Shown: positions 22,800 to 56,134, numbered from the stretch's first letter. The stretch: 64,000 nucleotides of DNA from Doris montereyensis (GCA_037039925.1 JAXRKP010001366.1:7501-71500), one strand, 5' to 3'. Numbers and translations: made by a program. Notes: a model not told the origin generated them from the sequence alone.

Positions 22800-24855
22800 G
22801 AAATAGTGTTAAACTGTGTTCATCCGTATGAACGAGCCCTTCATCAAGTAATGTATGTTACAAAATTAACCGTTTGAGATGAACGTTTGCCATTGTTTAT
22901 AATATAATTATTATTATCTTTACAAAGATATAACTTTTGGTTTGGGTCTCTTGTTCACAATGTTTTTGTTTATATTTGGGTTTGTTTCTTAGTTTGCTAG
23001 GCGGGGATGTTCTGTACTCTTTCTTGTTATGTAGCATAAAATGGCGATGTAGATTGGAATTCTTTTTTCTTCTTTTTTGTATACATGCTCATCACACTCT
23101 ATTAGTATCAAGTTGTTAATGACTTTTGGACCTTCCACTATCGAGGTCATCAGACTTCACAGCCTCGGCTGTTTTCTTGATTTCCCTGGTGAAAGCAAAC
23201 CATTCTCTTCTACTTCTATGCATTGCAATTTCTTTAAGTTAAAGTACCGGGTATTTCCAGCTTATTGTGTGATCTTCTTAGTTTAATCGTACTGCTTTTT
23301 GTTCTCTTTAGATCGTTGTTCAGGGTGACTGAAGTGTAGTTGTAGGTCGTCCTCTTTGTGTTTTGACATTTTCTTGCCATTGCTTTGTTTGCAGGGAATG
23401 TCATATGGTCTCTTCCAAGTTCTTGAGATGTATCGGAGTGACCTCCACCTTGCCTCCAGAATTTGAATTGAAAGTGGGGTTTTCGGGTATTCCTTTGCAA
23501 AGGGATTTATTTCTAACTAAAGAATCAAAATCTGCACTAAAGACATTAATTTCCATTCAGGACGAGACAGCGAGGAAAGGGAGGGGGGTGTATAGGTGTG
23601 AATGATAGGGAAAGAGAAGACAAAAAAAAAGCAGAATTTCCTTTGAGTTGAACATTTTTTATTCACTAACATTATACACAGAAATCCAACAACAAAATAT
23701 CAACCAGATGAATCAAAGGACAAAACAGTGAAATTTGACATAAATGCTGAAGCATAATAGTAATAAACAACCAAACAATTTGAAACACAACAACAATAAT
23801 GGCAATGGCAAAGCCACAACAGCTGGCTCAGTCATTGTTTGAGAGTGGAAGGCTCAGCTAAGCTCAAAGGCCAAAGCAGACTTTTTGTTCACAAATGCAA
23901 ATCATGACTTTTATTTGTTAACTTTTGCAAATTTGAAATATGTCGGCAATTATGATGAAAGATAAATCAATGCATTCTCAGATCAGTGTGTTTCATTTTT
24001 TCCTACCCCCTCCTCCTCAAAGCACACCATAACCGTGTATAAATTTGTGTACAACCCCCCATGTAAAACATTTTCTACGCTTTGCCAATTTTTAACATTT
24101 GAGTAAACAACATATATACACGACAGGTCAAATGTACAATTTCATGAAATCCATGCTGAATGTGAATGTTGTAAACTAAATGAAAAGGCAAAGTAATACA
24201 AAAAAGGAGAAAAGTATAAAAACCATAAGGATGTCTGCAATTTACTGCAAACAATATCATTTTGATTTTGATGCCTTTTGTAATCGAAGCAGTAGAGACA
24301 CCCCACAGTTTTATCATTGTCTCCATTAACAAAATCGTCTTCAGTCATTTATACAACATGGTCATATATTATGTGTTTTTAAGTCTACGTCTTGTGAAAG
24401 ACTTATATGTATGGCCCATACAATATGTCCGCATACGCAGACACAGCGGGGACAAAATAGAGGAATGGATAATCAAATTAAAATTAAAATTTGAAACATT
24501 GTTCCAATTTATTCCTAAAGTTGATTATACTAGAGCAATCAAACAGTTTCATCCCAAGATGGTACATATAGTAGCCAAAAAAAGTAGATATCAACAACGA
24601 AAGTTGCAAACCATGTAAGTCCAAATTTGAATGTTTTGAGAAAATCAAAGAAAATGATGCTGCATTTTTCAATCCATTTCACAGGTATGCTCGTATGTTT
24701 ATTGTATGGGTTTTTATTGGTTCTTGTGCTACGGAATCCTAACTAGACAGAGCATAGGGCTTCCTAATGTTAAAAAGTGAGAGAAAAATGTTGCTAATTT
24801 TAGACTTTCATGGTTTGTGACTGTCACCGTCAAATGATTATCCTGTGCATGCAAG
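22800..24855. other. Intergenic, no gene recognised
   Basis: Between PIGY and USP3. Short frames at 22937-23119 (plus) and 24262-24618 (plus) look like chance; no splice-consistent homology seen. A diverged satellite monomer begins at 24858. PIGY's missing first exon could lie here or at 19.8-22 kb but was not found. Confidence 0.5.
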
Positions 24856-25024
24856 ATGAGATATGACACACATAAACAGAGACAGTGTCCATACTATATA
24901 TTTCACAGCAGGGACACAACAAACAACCCAGAAAAGACTAGTCACAATAGTTTCATCCCAAGATGGTACCAATTATTATAATCGCCAACAAAGCAGATAT
25001 GATTATCGTGTTCACATAAGATGT

Positions 25025-25178
25025 TTATTGTTTAATTGAAATTTACCTCATCCACCATTTGCAGTGATCTCAGGTGAATTAAGAGGAAACAGCAAGATAA
25101 TTTATTTGCTTTGTTGCAATTTACCTCTTCCACTATTGTGGATCACCGCAGGGTGAATTAAGAGAAAACAGCAAATGC
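25025..25178. repeat. R3 repeats (two partial) before the satellite
   Basis: Copies at about 25030-25098 and 25103-25176, each ending near AAACAGCAA; the second runs into the 68-bp satellite. Confidence 0.65.
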
Positions 25179-25189
25179 AGATGTGATGA

Positions 25190-26216
25190 CACACACATGA
25201 CGAGAGAATGTCCATACGATTTCACAGTAGGGACTGAAAGCAGAAAAAGTTGTCAACACACACATGACGAGAGAATGTCCATACGATTTCACAGTAGGGA
25301 TTGAAAGCAGAAAAAAAGTTGTCAACACACACATGACGAGAGAATGTCCATACGATTTCACAGTAGGGATTGAAAGCAGAAAAAAGTTGTCAACACACAC
25401 ATGACGAGAGACTGTCCATACGATTTCACAGTAAGGACTGAAAGCAGAAAAAAGTTGTCAACACACACATGACGAGAGACTGTCCATACGATTTCACAGT
25501 AGGATTGAAAGCAGAAAAAAGTTGTCAACATACACATGACGAGAGACTGTCCATACGATTTCACAGTAGGGATTGAAAGCAGAAAAAGTTGTCAACACAC
25601 ACATGACGAGAGAATGTCCATACGATTTCACAGTAGGGATTGAAAGCAGAAAAAGTTGTCAACACACACATGACGAGAGACTGTCCATACGATTTCACAG
25701 TAAGGACTGAAAGCAGAAAAAGTTGTCAACACACACATGACGAGAGACTGTCCATACGATTTCACAGTAGGGATTGAAAGCAGAAAAAGTTGTCAACACA
25801 CACATGACGAGAGACTGTCCATACGATTTCACAGTAGGGATTGAAAGCAGAAAAAGTTGTCAACACACACATGACGAGAGAATGTCCATACGATTTCACA
25901 GTAGGGATTGAAAGCAGAAAAAAGTTGTCAACACACACATGACGAGAGACTGTCCATACGATTTCACAGTAAGGACTGAAAGCAGAAAAAAAGTTGTCAA
26001 CACACACATGACGAGAGACTGTCCATACGATTTCACAGTAGGGATTGAAAGCAGAAAAAGTTGTCAACACACACATGACGAGAGAATGTCCATACGATTT
26101 CACAGTAGGGATTCAAAGCAGAAAAAAAGTTGTCAACACACACATGACGAGAGACTGTCCATACAATTTCACAGTAGGGATTGAAAGCAGAAAAAAGTTG
26201 TCAACACACACATGAA
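25190..26216. repeat. Satellite array, 67-69 bp unit, about 15 copies
   Basis: GACGAGAG recurs at 25199, 25266, 25335, 25403, 25471, 25538, 25605, 25672, 25739, 25806, 25873, 25941, 26010, 26077 and 26146. The unit holds GTCCATACGATTTCACAGTA and GAAAGCAGAAAAAGTTGTC. Copies differ mainly in A-run length and AATG/ACTG or GGGATT/AGGACT variants. Between USP3 and PIGY. Confidence 0.95.
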
Positions 26217-26739
26217 ACAATGGTAGACAAAGAGATGAGAAACTCTCACACTGTATACCAGTCATCCACATGAAGAAATGGGAGGTGTTGAGGAAACTTG
26301 ACAAAAGGGGTAGGCAAGATACAAAATTCAAAACAAAAAAAGAGAGGAGGGAAGGCTGGGACTTTCAACTTTTTCCATTCTTGATACCTGGGAAAGCATA
26401 GTGTGTTGCCTGAATCACATGACTTTTTCAACAAAACCTGAAATCTAGTACTCTTTAGCGTCACATTTGACTTTTTCCTACCTCTACCACTTTAAGGCGG
26501 GGGCGCCACCTGGACTGGTGAGTTTGGGACCAAAAGGTTGATTTCTGTTCTTTGCATATCCGGGTAGAACGATCATTAATCTACAAGTTCATGGCAGAAA
26601 AATGTCCATATAACGTATATTTTTTTACTTGCTTTTTTCACGAAATGTAGTTTTTTTACACTAAAATTCTTTCTCCTCCGCCACTTACGGAATGATTTGT
26701 ATTATATTTGGCACACATATTCCTCTTGTTAATGTTAAT

Positions 26740-26885
26740 AGAGTGACGTCAGGTTTTTTTATATACTGTAAACTTTTTGAGAATTTTATTTTTTGTAATA
26801 AAAATGCCGTTTTTGTACATTCACGATATATAGTATTTTCAAAAATTCATTAAAAAAATATATAAAAAAACCTGATGTCACTCTT
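26740..26885. repeat. Inverted repeat, 146 bp hairpin
   Basis: AGAGTGACGTCAGGTTTTTT at the left pairs with AAAAAACCTGATGTCACTCT at the right with one mismatch. The loop of about 100 bases is AT-rich. A TTTAAGGCGGGGGCG motif at 26492 may be the lost end of a larger TTAA-type element. Confidence 0.8.
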
Positions 26886-26949
26886 TAGATATTGAATGGA
26901 AAAGACGATCAGGTTGTGCATACATCCAATTCTTCCTTGCCTTTGCCTT

Positions 26950-27200
26950 TCGACCCTCCGTAAATTGTTCTCTCTCTCCTTACACATACACACACGCGTG
27001 CGATCGCAGAAAACACATACGACAATCCTTTCTCTCTCCTCCTTACACACACATAATACACAATTGCACTTGAACACACATGAAATTCCCCTCTCTCTCT
27101 CTCTCCCTCTTAGACACACACACACATATGATCACACTTAAACACACAAAATTCTGCCCCCCCCCCCCCCTCTGACACACTCATACAAGTATGCGATCAC
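26950..27200. repeat. CT- and CA-rich degenerate repeat tract
   Basis: Recurring CTCTCTC and ACACACA segments with CGATCACA-like pieces at about 60-base spacing; one C run at 27157-27170. Confidence 0.7.
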
Positions 27201-28762
27201 ACTTTACTTCAACACACATGTCATTCCTGTCTCAGAGGCAAAGGCAAAATAAAAAATAGACCATAGAGTAGACATACACTTTTACATGGATTCAAAAGTA
27301 TCTACAAGATAATGCAATTTTGTGTCAAACACCCCCAATACGAATCCTCTTGGCATATTTCAAAGAAGGTATCGGAATCGTGTGTTTTCAATAAGACCTG
27401 AATTTATATCATCACTTCCCCAGTAAATTAGTATAGAGAATAAAATTTAGAATACATAAATTTATATAAAGTAATATCATATCGAAAGCATGTATCATAA
27501 TAATGATATATTTTAGATGTTTTCATACAATGGTTAAAAAGTACTTTTGTAGATAAAAGGTGCATTTAACTATTATAAAATGCTGCGATTGAAAAACTGA
27601 ATTCGTCATTGTTAGAGTAAAAAAAAACAAACATGATTTGAGAGATAAGTTACTTATCACTCCAAAACAAAGCTTCATAGTTAGTAGACCAGTAAAATCA
27701 AACTATATAACAACATACCCACACCTCCACTTAGTTGTAATGTGACCACATGTACACTGACTAAAAATAGAAAACACCTTGGATGAAATTGAAGTGCCTA
27801 TTTGATATCCATTTTGATACAGGAGATCTGATATATCTGAGTGTTTGTTCCATTTTTTCCATCTAACTAATGTGCATCTTTAAAACAGAGCACAGTACAT
27901 GAAACACATCCACATGCAAATGGTGAAACATAAGAAGATCTTCTTTGCCATTATTAGGGAAATTCAAAGTAGCAGTGAACAGTTTGTGATATAAGATGAG
28001 GTAGGCAGCTAGAATAAAGTGAGTACCCTTATACTATACTTCATACAGTATATATATAGTATATGTATGTCAAACATTTATACCTAGATTTATACTAAAA
28101 CTACTAACACACACTTAGCCACCCTTCATTGTACATGTATAAGCATTATGCATCCTCAAGTTGCCATTCAGTCTCAAACTTGTCGGTTGGTAACTAACAT
28201 TAACAATATCAATTACGCTGTTCATCACCTGCCATCACACACTATGAGTCCATTTGAATTGACTTTAAATCATATCATTGATCAAAAGGGCCTTTTAGGT
28301 GGAAAAAGGAGCACATTTCTTCGTGGCGATTCCCATTTGAATTTTAACGTCAAAATTTGAAGTCATTTTGCTTGCAAAAAAGAAAATTCAACAAAAAGGC
28401 TCCTGCACTTGTCCACCCAAGCGACGATTAACTAAAATTATCATCCACAGTAAAAGTGCTCCTCGCTGTTCCTCTAAACAACAACAACAACAAAAATACA
28501 AACCCAACTGCAATGGTGAAAGGAGGAAGGAGATTTTAAAAAAAGAGGTTTCAGTGAAAAGCTGTACAATGGTAAAATTTTAAAGAGTTTATTTGTGAGG
28601 AAAACGTTTGACAGAATGCCAGTCTTTTGACATGCAACACTCAATTCAAACATCTTGACTGAATAATTCCCAGAGTTTCTTGTCAGACAGTTCATCCTGT
28701 GCATTATCCGACAATTTCGATCAATTGCAAATACGTGTTTATAAAAAAGCATTAAAGTTTCT

Positions 28763-29035
28763 TTTAAAGTTTAAGTTACGGCCCATAAAGCCAGAGCCTG
28801 TCCTGGTTTCCATGAGAAAAGAAGAAAGGAAAATAAATTGACTAATGCATCGCCTCTCGATCAGGAAGCTAGTCTGTCACAGATTTTACTTCCCACCTGG
28901 TTCTCATTTGCCCTAAGTCAAGTGAGATAATGCGTGTTGAGAACACAACGTGGAATCTAGTATGGCCAAGATTCAAACCCACAGCCTTACGATCCTATGT
29001 CTGGCAATCTAACCACTAGATTACCAAGACCACAT
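28763..29035 (-). repeat. SINE-B
   Basis: Complement of the family from TTACGGCCCATAAAGCCAG to AATCTAACCACTAGATTACC. Confidence 0.75.
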
Positions 29036-31149
29036 TTTTTTTTTTTAAAATGAGAAGTAATGACTTAGATTAGAAGATGTTTGGTTTTCTTGAAAATTCA
29101 CATTCTCACAACTATAGCATAATTTGTTATTCTTCCCTTCAAAATGGATTTGAGCTTGAAAATGTGCCATACCTGAGGGGAAACAAAAGCGACATTTTTT
29201 GTTTATACTACTATCCATTCAGATATTACAGACAAACCTAGACAGCGAAAGGCTGCTTATTTTTTAAAAAGTCACATGTTACGTCTCAATGATATAACAC
29301 TAAGTCGGTATAGTCGCATACAGCAAGTGGAGACTCATCCATTCTATTAATATCAAAACCTTGACCTGAAACTAATACATATCTGAATGATATCAACAAA
29401 GATAGATGACATACAATGACTAATACCACCCTTATTTTTCAGGCAGCCTCACAAAACTTTCAAAAACCTCTCAGTCGAGAGGACAGACCACATCAAAAGC
29501 ATATAAAATCAGTTTTAAAGATACATCTTTCACTCAACATGAAATCATCATTGTTGATAAGAACAGCAATTATTGGATTGTGAGGATACAAAGAGAAATT
29601 ACAGAGGGGAGGGGGAGGAAGACAAAATAGAATTGAAGAGTAAGAAATGTTTCAGGAAAAGGGCTGATAAAAATATGAAGATATGCTAGCAGCAGGCAGA
29701 TGATACAGACTACCTTAGAGTAGAAATCGACACATCAAGATATCACCTGTGGGATCAGTCAACTTACAAAGGTGTTTGTTTCCTTGAATACACCGTCTTT
29801 CAGAGGAAAATAGGAAAAAAGCAAGATGGAATACAAGTGGAAAAATAGAAGGAGAAGGAAAGAAGGAAGAAAGGAAAGAAAGAAGTAAGGAAGGAGCAAT
29901 GAAATCCCAAATCAAGTTGGTTTCATGATCGCTCCCTTTTCAATCTCCACTGTTCAATTATAATAAAATTTTATGTTCCACCATAACTGTAAGATAAATG
30001 TAACATATAATTAAATCTACTATTAATAAAACTGCCTGCAATCAGAACATTATAGAAATACATCTTTTAGTAGAAAAAAACCAAACGTGCTGTGATTTGT
30101 TCATAGGATTTCACAATGGATAGCTCTTAATAACTCATGTACTCCATTTCTGAGATACTTAAAATGAGTTTTGAGTGTTACTTTTCCTTTAGTTTGTCAA
30201 TGATATGCAAAAGGAGACGTTTGTAAAATAAATCACGAATTGTGGTAACATATAACTAGTTAGCCAATATTTTCCTAACACAACCATATATCCATCACAA
30301 AAAGGGATTGAAAATACTTCAAATTTTGTCATAAAGGTGACAGTGACAGCTCTTCGGAGCATTTTGAGGTAACAGTAACAGTAAGGATATATACAAAAAC
30401 CCACGAGACTTTAAATCCATGGCTGTGAGGAAGCAAGCTCACAATGGATTTTTCCTTTTCAAAAACTAATTCAGACAATATCGTTTACTAAAACTTACAA
30501 AAAATTATGTAGCGACTGCTTGGGGTGAAAGCAGGCAGCACTTTAAAAATAACAACCCCGGACAGACTGGACCATCTTGACATTAACAAAGGATCAGCAG
30601 CACTCTTTTAACCTTTGATTGAGTCATTCTAATTCACCTTCACAGAAAGGGTTGGTGAAAGGGAAAATTTCAAGATCTTGTGTATCAATCCACAATCTGC
30701 TAAATGTGTAGCCTAAAACACTATTCAACATCTCATCAGCTTATTTCCCATTAAGTCCAAACTTTCCTGCGGGAATTCCGATCAAAACATGAAAAACAAT
30801 TTGAGGGGGTGATTTCCATAGAGTGGAAATGGGTCATTTTGAGAAAGATGCCAAAAGTCATGGAGTTTGGCACTGTTGTGTTGGCTTTGGAAATTTTGTT
30901 TCATACGGGTAACTTTTCAGGAAGCATGATTTCCTTTTTATTTCCTAGTATATCTCTCTGTCTCGTTGTTCACGAAAATGGACATAGGGACACTATTGAA
31001 ATGACCCCTTCAATTTGAGTACAGACAAGGGAGTTTTGAATCCTTCGAAGCCCTGTCTTTTGGGAGGTTTTTGTCTCCATGTGTGTGTCTGTTGTTGTTG
31101 CTATCATGGCTGTTTGTTTTTTTAAATGGGGATTGACAATAGGAACATT

Positions 31150-31292
31150 ATTGTTTTTTTTGTTTCATTCAAATTTACCGTCCACCATTGCGGTGATCTC
31201 AGGGTGAATTTATAGGAAACAGCAAGAAAAAGATATGAAAGAAGGAAAGGAAAGAAATAGGACCTACCAGCAGCAACCGCCAACCGCCATTG
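31150..31292. repeat. R3 repeat
   Basis: TTCATTCAAATTTACCGTCC to ATAGGACCTACCAGCAGC and CCGCCAACC. Confidence 0.72.
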
Positions 31293-31512
31293 TTTTTTAC
31301 AATGTCCTTGAGGATTACATTTTAAGAGCAGCAAGGAACATGCGGGGCGGACAGCGTAAATTTTCTCACATGCGTACAAGACAACAAAGATATCAAATTC
31401 ATTTCACATCATTGGTGACGTTGAATTGAGCAAAGTAGTAAAAGCTACATAATCAACCAGTCAGGCTTATTTATGTACACTCACATTATTCACACTAATA
31501 AAAATCCATTCA

Positions 31513-31518
31513 TTTATT
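31513..31518 (-). promoter_or_regulatory. Candidate poly(A) signal for USP3
   Basis: AATAAA on the minus strand about 370 bases past the USP3 stop. Another AATAAA at 23658-23663 would give a far longer 3' UTR. Neither can be preferred from sequence alone. Confidence 0.3.
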
Positions 31519-31885
31519 ATAATTTATACATCCTTGACACTAGCTCAGTTCTACTGGCTCACAGACAATACCACAACAACCATACAGAGATTGGTTTACA
31601 ATGCTGAGGATGAAGGAAGAAAACGATATCTAGCATACATCATCAGTTACACACATTCTCTCTCTCTCTCTCTCTCTCTTCTTTCAGCATTCACATTGAA
31701 GCCAAAGTTTTAAAAGCTCATTGATTACATGAACATGGAACATTTACTTCAAAGTAAGAACAATTGCAGTGCATGGAAAATGTTACACTTCGATTGTCCT
31801 GTTGGCGATGGGGATTGTGAAATAGACGTCAATGTTAGATGAAGCTAGCCACAAAATTCCCTTTCATTTTGGGTGCTCTACAATG

Positions 31886-51455
<19,570 letters not shown>

Positions 51456-52700
51456 GGAATATGTTAATGTCTCTTGGTTCTGGAGAATGGTGCCGATGTT
51501 TGGTCTGTTTTGTATTAGATCTACCTGTAAGCGCTGTGATTTAAAAGCTGCAAAAAGAAAAGCGACAGATCTAATAAATTATTATGAAAGCGAGAATGAA
51601 TAAATAAATGTGGAGAGGAATATTGACGTAAAATGGCGGAAGACTTCCAAATGCATTCATTCATCACTGAGACTCAATATTCTAAAGCGTAGAATTAGTT
51701 TCATACAATACATTCACATTTTATTAAAAACTGTCGTTTTTATAAGAACAAATTGTAGTGTCAGTGGACGGACAAGAGCACAGGCGTCTACAATGGACCT
51801 GACATAGATATTACTTATTTGTACCTTTCACAAAATTAAAAGGTTATGGTTTTGCATGTTGATTTGATTGCTGAAGTTCCTCCATGCGCTGATATTATAA
51901 ACGGTGACGGAATGGTTCCGTACAAGCAAGTCCGACAAAGAAGATTCAAGATATTTATTGTCCAAAATAGGCACATCGTTTTGTCAGTTACCTTATAGAA
52001 TAAGATAATATAAATGATATGTAATAGACTATTTGTTCCAATATTATCTATCAGTATCATGATCATCATCATGGTCATCAGCATGGTCATCATCACCATC
52101 ATCACCCCCTTCTCATCTTCATCATCCTCATTATCATCACCACCACCACTATCACCATCATCACCTTATCCTCATCATCAGCATTATCAATTTTACCACT
52201 ATCATGACCTACAACATAGTTATAGTCACACCTAGCACTGTTTTACCGCCTATGCAATTATATAGGAACTCGAATTTCAAACCTACTGCTGTTTCAGTTA
52301 CAAGAACTACTATATTTCCATTTAGTGCATGTGTCACTAATACTGATGCTGCCATTAGTGTAAAACTTTGTAAGCTAATGTATTGTGGCTTATGGCGTAT
52401 GTTTTCCAATCTTGACAGTAGTATTACATATTGTAGTAAAAAAACGTATAAAGAAATTCGATAGGAGATAAAGACTCTTCAATCAATTCAATTTTCAATT
52501 CAATTATCTTTATTAATCCATAAAAAAGAAAATTATAAGCATGTTCTCACATTTCTCGTTAGAATTATAAGAATATATCAAAATATCAAAATTTAAACAA
52601 ATTTAACTTCAATTAATCATCAATGTAGATCTAGGCCTTATCAGCAATATATTCTGGGAGAAATAGTATACAAAATGTAAGTAAGTGAGTGAATAGATAG
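51456..52700. other. Upstream flank of USP3, promoter not identified
   Basis: Should contain the 5' UTR and promoter of USP3 (minus strand). No TATA box or CpG-rich block stands out; an ATC-rich tract and block X (52341-52500) are present. Confidence 0.4.
52035..52205. repeat. ATC-type degenerate trinucleotide repeat
   Basis: Imperfect ATC/ACC repeats of about 170 bases upstream of USP3. Confidence 0.85.
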
Positions 52701-52703
52701 TGG

Positions 52704-52738
52704 CAAGGCCGTCTATATACATTATATAGACGGCCTTG
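52704..52738. mobile_element. 35-bp palindrome with 7-bp target duplication
   Basis: Perfect 16-base arms (CAAGGCCGTCTATATA and its complement) around a CAT loop. ATAGTGG occurs immediately on both sides (52697-52703 and 52739-52745), as after an insertion. A sister copy lies 424 bases away. Confidence 0.7.
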
Positions 52739-53161
52739 ATAGTGGTCATTAACTTCCTTATACTGTAACTCAGGTCACGGCTCCTGGGTGCCCCCAAAAA
52801 TACTAGAACAATATCTTTGGTGCCCCTCAGTCAGTTCGGTGGTTCGGTGAAGCATGGAATTGCCCAATGCAATAGCTTATCATGCTCGCTGGTGCTGCTT
52901 TGATGTTAAAACAAACGTGACTTCAAAATGATTGCAGACGTAGATCTTTTATTTTGCTTTTTTCTGTCTTCGATTCACTACGATATTCGCTCTAGATCTA
53001 GAGACTAAGATTGGAATCTTTTGTTTGATGATGTTTCAATCAATATATCTTTACGTTTTCTGCAAATAGAATCTAAATCTAGATTGAGATCTAAAACAAC
53101 GCTGATCTGAAACTGGGTCATTTTGCCGATCATGATTATGATGTGAAAAATAGGCTACAGA

Positions 53162-53195
53162 CAAGGCCGTCTCTAATGTAATAGAGACGGCCTTG
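53162..53195. mobile_element. 34-bp palindrome with 7-bp target duplication
   Basis: Perfect 14-base arms (CAAGGCCGTCTCTA and its complement) around ATGTAA. CTACAGA occurs on both sides (53155-53161 and 53196-53202). Arms match the copy at 52704-52738 except one base near the loop. Confidence 0.7.
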
Positions 53196-53503
53196 CTACA
53201 GAGCAAAGTGGCTGAAGCGGATCCCGCTTTTGACCTGATTTCAAATTTCTAGAACTTTTCAAAAATAATAAATTACTCACAGATCGGCTTGAAATAATAA
53301 AAAAACCCGATTCATTGCGTACACTGTATTAATACATTTTGCAAATATAAAATATATAAACGCATTTTTATAACCCCTACCTAGCTGTAGTCCTTGGAAA
53401 ATAATAAGCATTGGATAATATATAAAAGCACAATAAGGGCTCCCCGGACTATTTTAAAAAGAATAAGATATCATTATTATTATTATCATCAGATAAACGT
53501 CAT

Positions 53504-53504
<1 letters not shown>

Positions 53505-53553
<49 letters not shown>
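53505..53553. repeat. TCA trinucleotide repeat
   Basis: About 16 TCA units, then degenerate ATT/ATC units to about 53615. Confidence 0.93.
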
Positions 53554-53554
<1 letters not shown>

Positions 53555-53649
53555 TATCCTTATCATCATCAATATTATTAGTATTATTATTATCATCATT
53601 AATCTTATCAATATTATAATGAAAGTAGTGGTAGTAGCAGCAGTAGCAA

Positions 53650-53687
53650 AAATACTACCACTTCTACTACTTCTACTACTACTACTG

Positions 53688-53747
<60 letters not shown>

Positions 53748-53760
53748 GTAGTAGTAGTAA

Positions 53761-53793
<33 letters not shown>
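53650..53793. repeat. CTA array meeting a TAG array (long inverted repeat)
   Basis: CTA units run to about 53745 and continue as TAG units. Because TAG is the complement of CTA the two halves can pair over roughly 45 bases or more. Confidence 0.92.
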
Positions 53794-54403
<610 letters not shown>

Positions 54404-54643
54404 CGATGTGGAAATGATAATAAATGCGTATTCGGAAGAACCGAGAAACAAAATGGATACAAGACAGGATAAGTAAATGAAATGGAAAGCCACCGTATCC
54501 ATTGTACTCTAACTGTGCACGTAATCATTCAATAAAAATGTAAACACAGACTCGTCTCTTTACTTCCGTGTTTGTAAATAGACTGGGACCAACGATGTGT
54601 GTGTGTCGTGCTGCATATGTGATGTGACAGGTATAATATAGTG

Positions 54644-54933
54644 CAATCAACGCAGTCGAAAAGAAGGATTTAAAACCAGCTAAGTTGAAGATCGACGTCC
54701 GGGACAAAGGGGAACAGGACTGATTGCCTTTGATACGTTCGTCAAGACTGCAGCAGAGTGTTTTCTTAACTAAGATGTAACTTGCATACAATCAACACAG
54801 TCGAAAAGAAGGATTTAAAAGCCAGCTGAGTTGAAGATCGACGTCCAGGACAAAGGGGAACATGATTGACTGCCTTTGATACGTTGGTCAAGACTGCAGC
54901 AGAGTGTTTTCTTAACTAAGATGTAACTTGTAA
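54644..54933 (+). repeat. Tandem pair of about 146-bp repeats
   Basis: Two consecutive copies, starting near 54644 and 54789, share CAGTCGAAAAGAAGGATTT, GAAGATCGACGTCC and AGACTGCAGCAGAGTG, with few differences. No coding function seen. Confidence 0.88.
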
Positions 54934-55422
54934 GTAATAAGTCCCATACACATGAGTTGAGCCTCGGATAATCACTAATCAGGAGAAGAGGTCTGATTGT
55001 TCTTGGCACACGGCATAATGTGGTAGTTTGCCATTGCTTTCCACGCCGCTTTTATCATTTTTAACTTTGCTGAGTCTGAGTAGACCTAGCTTCCCATTTC
55101 GCTGCTGGGTCGACAGGAGGGCCAGATAATTTGCCTGGACTGGGAATTGAACTCGGGCCTCCTGTGCAGTAGTCTTTAACTATTATTGGATTTAGATTCT
55201 AGATCCATATTCATTAATTAGCATATAAATCGTTTTTAAAGATGATTTATGGATGGAATGGCACGATTTAAGATTTTGTTTTTGTCCCAGCCATAATTTT
55301 AAAACTTATGTTGAGATTCTAGATCGCTACAATTGACATCTTGTTTGAAAGATTAATTGAGGAGACTTGAAGCAAAATGACATATATATATATATAAAAT
55401 ATATTCTTAAAAATGAAGAATT

Positions 55423-55622
55423 TGTAGCAAGCTTGAAGGACACACAACAGAAAGCATTTAGAATATAAAACCAACTTTATTCAAGCATTCAGTTGATACT
55501 AAGTGAGCCAATCGGTAGACGGATGTGTGACCGCTCAGAAGTAAACAAACACGGGAAACAGAGAGGGTCAAGTTCACCGGTGTCTGTTCTTGATTGTGTC
55601 CCATATAATATTAGTCTCCACA
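55423..55622 (-). repeat. 3' LTR of the gypsy element
   Basis: 200 bases with TG..CA ends, preceded on the minus strand by the polypurine tract at about 55623-55640. Confidence 0.92.
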
Positions 55623-56134
55623 CAGGCCCCCCCAAAGGCTAACAACGTGTAGAATGTGATGACGCTCACTGATAGCGACGAGGAGGTCAAATTAAGCAGC
55701 CACTTTGTGACGTTTGAATTGATGGATTTGAGACTGAGTCATTTGGTCCAGTACCGGTGTTAACATTATCAGGCTGCTTCTGTTGTAATGGTGGCCAACC
55801 GTGGAGGTCTTGCCAATGCTACTGGCTGTGAGGGATCTGCATGTGCTGGCTTGAGGCAGTCTACAGTGATACGTATGGCACGACCGCCGACGTCTACAAG
55901 GAATGTTTTATCCCCAGGTGTTAAAACTGTGTATGGGCCAGTATAGGGTCTCTGGAGTGAACTTTTTTAAGCATCTTGGCGCACATACATATTTAGCACG
56001 AGACAGGGATGATGGCATGCAAGTCGGCAAAGAGCTATGATGGAACATAGGACAAGGTATGTAACGGAGCATTGTCTTGGAACGTGTTTGTGAAATCCGA
56101 TGCAGACCAAGGTGAGGCTTCTGAAGATACTAAT

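Larger units (their letters stand above)
26220..31140. other. Region downstream of USP3, no gene recognised
   Basis: Holds the hairpin at 26740, CT/CA tracts and one SINE-B. The remainder is AT-rich without coding signal on either strand. Part may be USP3 3' UTR. Confidence 0.5.

Noticed and set aside
24262..24618. 118-residue plus-strand frame as a gene
   Set aside because: No recognisable homology, no codon bias, and no splice or promoter support; length expected by chance in AT-rich DNA.
25190..26216. CRISPR array
   Set aside because: The whole 68-bp unit is conserved, with no unique spacers; the context is animal DNA.
25158..26331. Repetitive protein with a CVLTTFFCFQS-like unit
   Set aside because: Frames of the 68-bp satellite; the unit is not a multiple of three and frames drift, so no selected protein.
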